Origin: Ampelocalamus luodianensis
Taxonomy: Eukaryota > Streptophyta > Magnoliopsida > Poales > Poaceae
DNA length: 64,000 nucleotides
Reading direction: 5' to 3'
Assembly (NCBI GenBank): GCA_036346255.1
Contig: CM070623.1
Span: 7,234,407 to 7,298,406, forward strand
Part shown: positions 58,101-64,000 of the stretch, piece after piece
Numbering within the stretch: position 1 is the first letter of the stretch
Layout of the letters: each line of letters starts with the position of its first letter
The notes under the pieces: generated by a model
Databases searched by the model: none
What the model was told of the DNA's origin: nothing
Seen by the model: only the letters and a program-made list of their open reading frames with translations
Translations under genes and position numbers: made by a program

Positions 58101-58264
58101 TTCATGGAAAAAGAAGGATTGTCGGAGTTGAGAATATAGTGGACGAGGAAGAATACAATCAATTTGACGAGTTGCCTCCTTTCGGAGATGGCATCAGGCT
58201 CGAGGAAGAACCCAGCGAGAAGCTAGCTATATACGCGTCGATCATCATGAAGGGCTATATTTGA
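55107..58264 (+). pseudogene. CACTA transposase TNP2 (Transposase_21), degraded
   Basis: From ATG 55107 on, it matches TNP2: MDRIDVRC, CPCIDCGN-like (RPCIDCGN) and GFKKGYTCWT pieces of the N-terminal Transpos_assoc domain; EREFCKFERLMEDS; TTYQAKKVLCPLGMEVERIH; then the Transposase_21 core with WEHLEVRHCINVMRVEKNVC (56688-56748), KETDKGRTYLPPACYTMSKA, a DUF4218 part (MYFPPSFFDIMVHLIVHLVK, 57210-57270) and a DUF4216 end (VTDPANKKRHVVLHGKRRIV, then DEEEYNQFDELPPFGDGIRL, 58068-58200). TNP2 cuts and moves CACTA elements. Frequent one- to three-base losses and several stops break it. Bases 55107-56340 are an inverted, more damaged copy of 59927-61154. Confidence 0.9.
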
Positions 58265-58736
58265 ATTAAGAAATTGCTCCATTGTAATTAATTTATTCCA
58301 TAACATCATGTGTTATGGACTTGTAATATAATCGACGTATATTTTGATGTCAGCGTGGAATTGTAATCCCTCGTCCTTGTGGGAACGATATTTAAAAATT
58401 CATTTAATTTGGAAAATAGTCCAGCTGCACCACCTTTCTAGAAACCTAAAAAACTGAAATTTTATGGCAAATAGTCCAACACCTTTGCAAAGAAACCGGC
58501 ATACTCATGCCTAATCCTGCGATCGTCATCTGCGAAGACGGCGTGAGTCGTCCCACCCTTCCACACCGCGGCCGGTGCTCGTTCACCGATGGCCATCCTC
58601 CGCGGCGCCACACCCGGCCCGATGGCGCGCCTTCTTCCCCCCCGCGCCGCTGGACCATGTCCGCGGCGAGCCTCGCACCGCCCGCACTCCGGCTGGTCTT
58701 GGCCGTCGCACGCCGGCCGGTCGGCTCGTCCTAGAC

Positions 58737-59286
58737 CTAGCTGATGTAGTGCTTCCCAACGTCGCGCGTCTCGCCGACCGTGTAGAGGAGGAGACCGAGC
58801 ATGTAGGCTGCGGCCTTGTGGCCGGCCACGGCCGCCCGTTCAAGGAACATGAGGCCGCGCTGCATGTCTTGGGGCGCGAAGACAAGCCCGAGGCCGACAA
58901 TGAAACAAGCCCCCGGGTTGCTGGCGCCGGCCAGGTGGTTGACGACGGCGAGGTAGCGCTCATTGTCCTGCCACTTCATCGCCTCCTCTCGCTCCAGCGC
59001 CACGCGTCTCCCCACGGCGCATTCCTTGGACACCTTGTACAAGGCCTTGCAACTCCAATATACGTACATACAAAATTCAAGATGTTAGAATAAATAGTAG
59101 TACGTACATACGTATATTGTAGATATAAAGATGTACGTACGTTAATCGTAGGCTGCATAGGTCCTCCATGGGATGAGGAGAGCTCGCGGCCACACGGCCG
59201 ACGATGTCGACGACGACATCGTGAGAAAGAGTGGCGATCACCGACCTCCTCGCCTTGGTGCTGGCCTGACTGCTCTGCATGCTCAC
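58737..59286 (-). pseudogene. F-box/Sel1-like (TPR-like) protein fragment
   Basis: Minus-strand exon 1 (ATG 59286 to about 59140) encodes MSMQSSQASTKARRSVIATL and an F-box core (HDVVVDIVGRVAASSPHPME, DLCSLR). After a short intron, exon 2 (about 59055-58737) gives CKALYKVSKECAVGRRVALE, the WQDNERYLAVVNHLAGASNP block and Sel1-like helices (FLERAAVAGHKAAAYMLGLL). Grass homologues are F-box proteins that select targets for ubiquitination and continue after KHYI; this one stops early at 58737. Exon borders are estimated. It sits next to a CACTA terminus (59500-59926), as expected for a captured gene. Confidence 0.75.
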
Positions 59287-59499
59287 CTTGGCGATTGCTG
59301 CGTGTATGTACTCAAAACCGTGAGACGAAGAGCGATGGGATGAGTTTAATCTTCGGTGAATTATTCCATCTTATAAAGAATTAGGAGTAACTGGCATGTG
59401 AGACAAAGAGACGGATGTATCGTTGGCGTGCGAGACTAAGAGACGGTTCTGAGTTGGTGAGATGAAGATACACATCACGCGGGAGTTGAAGAGGTAGGA

Positions 59500-59926
59500 A
59501 AGAAATATCACATACGGTTATATCTTGGAGCGAATGCAGCGATAATACTATCATAGACGGTTATTTAATATAGCCGTGCGTGATACTCTGACAGTTCTAA
59601 ATTGAACCATCGTGATAATTCCTGACGGTTCAATTTTAGAACCGTCGTGATAAGCGTCATCATCACGCACGGTTGATATTACCAGCAAATGCGTGATATT
59701 CCTGACGGTTGGTAATATCAACCGTCTGTGATGAGGAACTATCACAGACGGTTCTTATTACCAACCGTCTGTAAAGTATCACAAACAGTTGGTAATAAGA
59801 ACCGTGTGTGATGAGGCGCTTATCACAGACGATTCCAAATGGAACCTTCTTTATAAGTTCAACACACACGGCTCCTTTGGAACCGTCTGTAATCAGGTGT
59901 CTGGTATGGTCTGTTTTGTAGTAGTG
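59500..59926. mobile_element. CACTA terminal region, right end at 59926
   Basis: It ends TTTTGTAGTAGTG at 59926 and carries many CACAGACGGTT / AACCGTCTGTGA repeats in both orientations, the same family type as the element at 23036-24459. It is followed by AAG and then by TNP2 sequence, which it interrupts. The matching left end was not found; no AAGCACTAC junction occurs between the gap and here, so the element's full extent is unknown. Confidence 0.8.
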
Positions 59927-61154
59927 AAGTGAAGTCCTCTCGTTTGTACGCATCCCATACCCGTACCCCTTCGTTCCACAGTGTCACAAGATCTTCCAGA
60001 AATGGTGATAAGTACACATCAATATTATTCCCAGGTTGTTTCGGCCCTTGGATAAGTAGTGACATCAAAATGTACTTCCGCTTCATACACAGCCAAGGAG
60101 GAAGGTTGTACATGCTTAGATTCACAGGCCAGGTGCTATGTCGGCTACTCATGTTACCGAAAGAATTCATTCCATCTGTACTCAACCCAAACCTTATGTT
60201 CCTTGGTTCTGCACCGAACTCTTCGAAGCTCCGATCGAAGTTTCTCCACTGAGCAGAATCAGCAGGGTATCTTAGCTTTCCATCTTTCTTATGGTCCTCC
60301 GAGTGCCAACGCACCAATCTTGCCTCCTTTGGGTTCGCAAATAAACGCTTCAAATGTGGGATCACGGGCAGATACCACAACATCTTAGCAGGATGTCCTT
60401 GTTTCAACCTAGCAGTATTTTGGCGCTTATATCGGGATGCTTTGCACACGGGACATACATGCATGTCTTCATACTCTTTACGGTAGAGGATACAATCGTT
60501 CGGACATGCATGTATTCTTTCTACTTCCATTTCCAATGGACAAAGAACATTCTTTGCTTGGTAGGTGGTGTTGGGCAACACGTTTCCCTCCAGAAGGATG
60601 TTCGCTAGGAGACCTAACAATGCCGTGAAACTCTTATCGGACCAACCATTGCTTGCCTTTAATTTAAGCAGTTCAATCACGGTTGACAACCTTGTGTATT
60701 CCGGCTTGCAGCTAGGGAACAAAGGTCTCACCGAGTCCTCCATTAAGCGCTCGAATTTACAAAACTCTCTCTCACTGTAGTTCTCTTCTGCATCGCGTAG
60801 CATCTGATCCAAATTGTCATCGTGCGACCTATCCTCATCAAAAGAATAGTCTACATCCGGCATATCGTTGATTTCCTCGGCGATGTCGTTATTACTAACT
60901 TCCTGTGTAATCTGCTCTTCACCGTGACTGGTCCAACATGTATACCCTTTTTTGAAACCCCTTCGAATCAAGTGTGCTTCTATCTGCGCCGGGTTGGTAA
61001 ACATCTTCAGATTACCGCAATCAATGCATGGACAGTACATAAATTTTATCCCCTTCTTCAACATATCCTACTCGGCGGCTCTTCTAAAAGCAACCACGCC
61101 ATTAATGTACTCTTGACTCACACGGTTCATACCATACATCCAGTTTCGGTCCAT
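59927..61154 (-). pseudogene. CACTA transposase TNP2, N-terminal part, interrupted by a CACTA insertion
   Basis: On the minus strand ATG 61154 starts MDRNWMYGMNRVSQEYINGV; a TAG follows near 61070, then the frame runs without a stop from 61064: FMYCPCIDCGNLKMFTNPAQ, GFKKGYTCWTSHGEEQ, EREFCKFERLMEDSVRPLFP, TTYQAKNVLCPLEMEVERIH, and the Transposase_21 start (RFGLSTDGMNSFGNMSSRHS, WPVNLSMYNLPPWLCMKRKY). It is cut at 59927 after YKREDFTS by the CACTA end. The remaining transposase part is not found to the left. It is the better-kept partner of 55107-56340 in inverted orientation. Homology ends on the right near 61203. Confidence 0.92.
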
Positions 61155-61203
61155 CTACGCTACACATGTAATAAAATATATAGTGTCAAATTAGATTAAT
61201 AAA

Positions 61204-62393
61204 ATCTCTCTCAATCGCACTCTCTCTCCATTTCCTTCCCTCTCACAGAACTTTAATGCATATGCCAACCACCCAATGAAAAATATTATTCTATTCCCTT
61301 GCATCCGGATGCAAAAGTTTGCATCGGTTCCTAGAGTTTTGCTTCGGAATAGGCAGCTTCCACGTGTGGAATCGGTTCCTAGCATCAAATCTAGCTATTT
61401 GAACCGGCTAATTAAGCACGTAAATTACAGATGCTCTAAAGGGTTATAGATTGTTACCCTCGGAGCTCACGACGAAAATACCAAATCTCTTGAGATTTCT
61501 CTCCTTCTCCCTCCCTTTCTCCTCTCCTTCTCCTCCCCTCTCTCTTTGTCGGTGGCGCAGTGGGTTTTTATCTGGGTGGCGGCTCAAATAGGAATGGGCA
61601 GGGGGTACTCCAGGTATTTATAGCGCGAGGATATCACAGACGATTTAAAGAAACATACGAGTATAAGGAGTACCAACTCAGACGATTTACTTGGTTTTCG
61701 TTTCTTTCTTGAATTTGAAGACTGTTATCTTATTTCAACATTACATTTCTACTCAAGTTTGGCTCTTGGTGGGACACGTAAAGCCTCTGGTGAAGTCTCT
61801 CCTCTCGCACGTGGTCACCTTGCTGGAAGGAGCTTCCTAGTGACGGTCCTTTTCCTCGATCCTCGCCGGATCGGATTTGATCATGAGCACGTTTCGCGAA
61901 ATATTTTACAAATCTTCAGTTCTTGAGATTCGATACGACCAAATCCGAATATTTTCTAAACAACGGTACTTATCTCTTCGTTTCTTTTTCTTTGCATACA
62001 TTCTTAATGCATATCTTCTTATCAAGCAAATCTGGTCTTTGTTATATCTTCTGACTACAAGTGGTATTTCATAGTACTTCGATAATGGGCAAGATCTAGA
62101 CTAGCCGAAATCGTCAGTTGGTTCCGACCACATGATTTTCTAGTATTTCCTGGATCATTGTCATACACATTATCAGCACTCTTACCATGGTCATTGTTAT
62201 TACTCAATTTCTTGGTCTACTGCTTTCTTTTAGTAACGTTCATCTACTAATATAAGCAGTCGGGGGCTAGGAGATATATGAGTATTTAATAACATCGATA
62301 AAACAAAGCAGGATCTTCATTGATAAAAGGTAAGTTTTATTTTGCATATTCTAAATATTACATCCATTTACATATTGGGACCACGGATGGTCG
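61204..62393. other. Intergenic stretch without a recognisable gene
   Basis: A pyrimidine-rich block (61490-61550) and AT-rich DNA are present. TTACAGATGCTCTAA at 61426 looks like one end of a Tourist-like MITE, but no partner end was found. Short frames (61191-61388, 61877-62074) are not convincing. Confidence 0.4.
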
Positions 62394-63723
62394 CTACGTG
62401 ATGGAGACAGACTTCCATTTCTCAAGAACTTTCTCTCCGAGAGGTTTTACTTCCTCGAGAAGTTTTGTTGCTTCACTTTCAGAGCAGTCCAAGTCCTCTT
62501 CCACAGCTTTAAGATTAACAGAGGGGTCGGAAGCCTTTAGTTTTGCTAAAGCAACACCAACTCCAGTTACAATAGCTTCCTTCATTGTCTGGATATGGTT
62601 TTCCCTCATAGTTTTGAGCAGGCCTTTGAGATCTTCCAGAAGTTGACCAAAGTAGTTCATCTTTTCTATTGGATCTCCTAAAGAAGGCAAGCTCGATCCT
62701 GATCCCATATAAAAGATCATTTTGTTAAGAGCCATGATTTTCTCATCAAGGCCAAATACAAGGGCTGCCTTTTGACCACGCTCAAACTCGAGGGTTTTCT
62801 CTGCTCGTTCAAGTGCTTGGGTTTTTTCTGCATGAGTGGATAAAAATTAACACACACTTAAAAAAAATTGGAATACTGGTTAAGTCTACGACCAGTTACC
62901 TTTGATTTTCTTCTCACAAGAGTCGAAAACCTCATTTTGCCTGGTCATCGCATGCTCGATCGACCGGTCTTTACTCTGATTTTCTTCCCTCAGTTTTATT
63001 ATTATGGCTTCTTTAGCCACAATCTCTTCTTTATTTTTCTCTAAATCTATCAAATATGATAGAGAGAGAATGTTAAGCTATATGGAGAATCAAGATAATA
63101 AACCTTAGAAGATCAAGAAGAGAAATGTACTTACTTCTTAGATCAGAGTGTCTTTGCTCCAAAGTTTTTATTCGCTGGGTTAGTCCTCCGACCACAGCAT
63201 AGTTTTCGACCATGTGCTACAAAATAAAAATCCCTTTCTTTGGTAAGCTTTCAAAGAAAGCGCAAAGAAAGAATTGTAAGGATGGTCGTAGGATACTTAC
63301 CCAAATTGCCATATCGTTATATTCGAAAAAGATTGTATCTGGACCAATCTCAGCTTGACGGTCCGATATCTTTCCCCAGGCTTAATCGAGTTCCTTATCC
63401 TCGATAAATCGGGGAGAAAAAGGGAATTTGTTAACCTGAGAAGTATTTCCTGGAGGAGGTGGAACCTGTTGAGGGTCTCTGGGGATGACTACCTCCGGAG
63501 AAGGAGTAAGGATTACTAGAGGATCCTGAGCAGATGTTGAAGCCTGCTCGGGGGCTTCTTTTACTACTTCATCCTCAGCCGTCTTACCTTTAGGAGTATC
63601 CTGATCAGGAATCTCCACGACCACTTCTTCCCCAGGAACCTTTTCCTGAGGGGTGCTCTGGTCGGACACGACCGGAACACCAGAAGATCTAAAAAACAAA
63701 GAGAGAAGGTAAGGAAGATCCAA
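62394..63723 (-). CDS. Coiled-coil hypothetical protein, multi-exon, probably transposon-associated
   Basis: Four minus-strand exons join in frame with good splice signals: 63723-63301 (donor GTAAGT), 63216-63135 (donor GTAAGT), 63046-62900, and 62827-62394. Protein pieces: a Pro/Glu/Thr-rich part (QVPPPPGNTSQVNKFPFSP), then HMVENYAVVGGLTQRIKTLE, EEIVAKEAIIIKLREENQSK, AEKTLEFERGQKAALVFGLD, and a helical end (IVTGVGVALAKLKASDPSVN, SEATKLLEEVKPLGEKVLEK). Long coiled-coil stretches dominate. It resembles proteins of grass genomes linked to gypsy-like transposons, but I cannot assign a family firmly. A TAA at 63382-63384 interrupts exon 63723-63301, either a nonsense change or a missed intron. 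The 5' part lies to the right and may leave the window. Confidence 0.55.
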
Positions 63724-64000
63724 GGTATGTATAAATACAACCTCTTCATTTAATATATGTACCTTGTTGATTTTCTGAATTTACCCTTGTAGCGCATCGA
63801 AGTAAAGTTCGTTGCGCTGGCCTTCCTCTTCTTGTCAATCGATTTCACGGTTCTAAACGGTAGGGTTGACTAGATCTTGCACATCCACCGATTGAAAATC
63901 GAGCGATATCGCGACTATGTCGTCAAGGATAAGGTCCCGATCATCGGATCAGTGGGTGTAGATTCGTCGACCTCCAAAACAGTAGCCTCAGTAGGCACTG
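63724..64000 (-). other. Possible upstream exon of the coiled-coil gene, frame unclear
   Basis: On the minus strand pieces such as DDIVAISLDFQSVDVQDLVN and KSIDKKRKASATNFTSMRYK are readable, in different frames with stops between. This suggests a broken upstream exon ending near a donor-like GGTAAATTC at about 63788. Confidence 0.35.

Noticed and set aside
54246..59926. One complete CACTA element from 54246 to 59926
   Set aside because: Ends do not match (CACTACCGGACTC against CACTACTACAAAA), subterminal repeats differ, and flanking triplets TGT and AAG differ.
1..64000. A new defence or other undescribed system
   Set aside because: Apart from the NLR end and the DRP4 gene, the content is known transposon classes and gene fragments; nothing in the sequence supports a new multi-gene system.

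Overview
This is plant nuclear DNA, almost certainly from a grass (Poaceae, probably panicoid). The evidence is a CC-NBS-LRR resistance-gene tail, an intronless DRP4-type dynamin gene, DUF4220, GPAT and F-box/Sel1 gene fragments, and dense Tekay/Del-like Ty3-gypsy, CACTA, MITE and Helitron content. Most of the 64 kb is nested transposable elements. I see only two convincing host genes: the 3' part of an NBS-LRR gene cut by the left edge (2-1171), and a complete dynamin-related gene (51750-53774). No rRNA, tRNA or CRISPR array was seen. A 100-base N gap (54753-54852) marks a scaffold join.

Left part (1-8 kb): the NBS-LRR 3' exon, a Tourist-like MITE, a broken second copy of the LRR tail, then a truncated long LTR on the plus strand (3304 to about 6125). 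Middle-left (8-29.4 kb): an old minus-strand LTR (about 8031-27446) is split by a complete 14.4-kb chromodomain-bearing Ty3-gypsy element (8312-22694, TSD GGGGT) and by a 1.4-kb non-autonomous CACTA element (23036-24459, TSD AAT). The old LTR abuts a gag-only Ty1-copia derivative (27447-29417, minus), which itself cuts a GPAT gene fragment.

Middle (29.4-41 kb): truncated GPAT and DUF4220 fragments, a long-TIR Mutator-like element, another diverged long LTR (32681 to about 36725), and repeat-rich DNA including a 21-bp tandem array. Region 41-51.6 kb is the upstream side of the dynamin gene. A roughly 0.9-kb stretch (41043-41942) is a second copy of that upstream sequence. In the copy next to the gene, a Helitron, a region with an inverted repeat, a 956-bp element, a 4.4-kb solo LTR and two back-to-back MITEs have expanded it to about 9.3 kb. 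The uninterrupted copy acts as an internal empty-site control.

Right part (54.2-64 kb): a CACTA terminus with GCACTCGGCAAAG-type subterminal repeats, the gap, a degraded TNP2 transposase on the plus strand, an F-box/Sel1 gene fragment, a second CACTA terminus (ends 59926), an inverted second TNP2 fragment, and the 3' exons of a coiled-coil gene, probably transposon-associated, that runs to the right edge. The genes form no operon or pathway. The interest lies in the order of insertions and in how they reshape the flanks of the two host genes.
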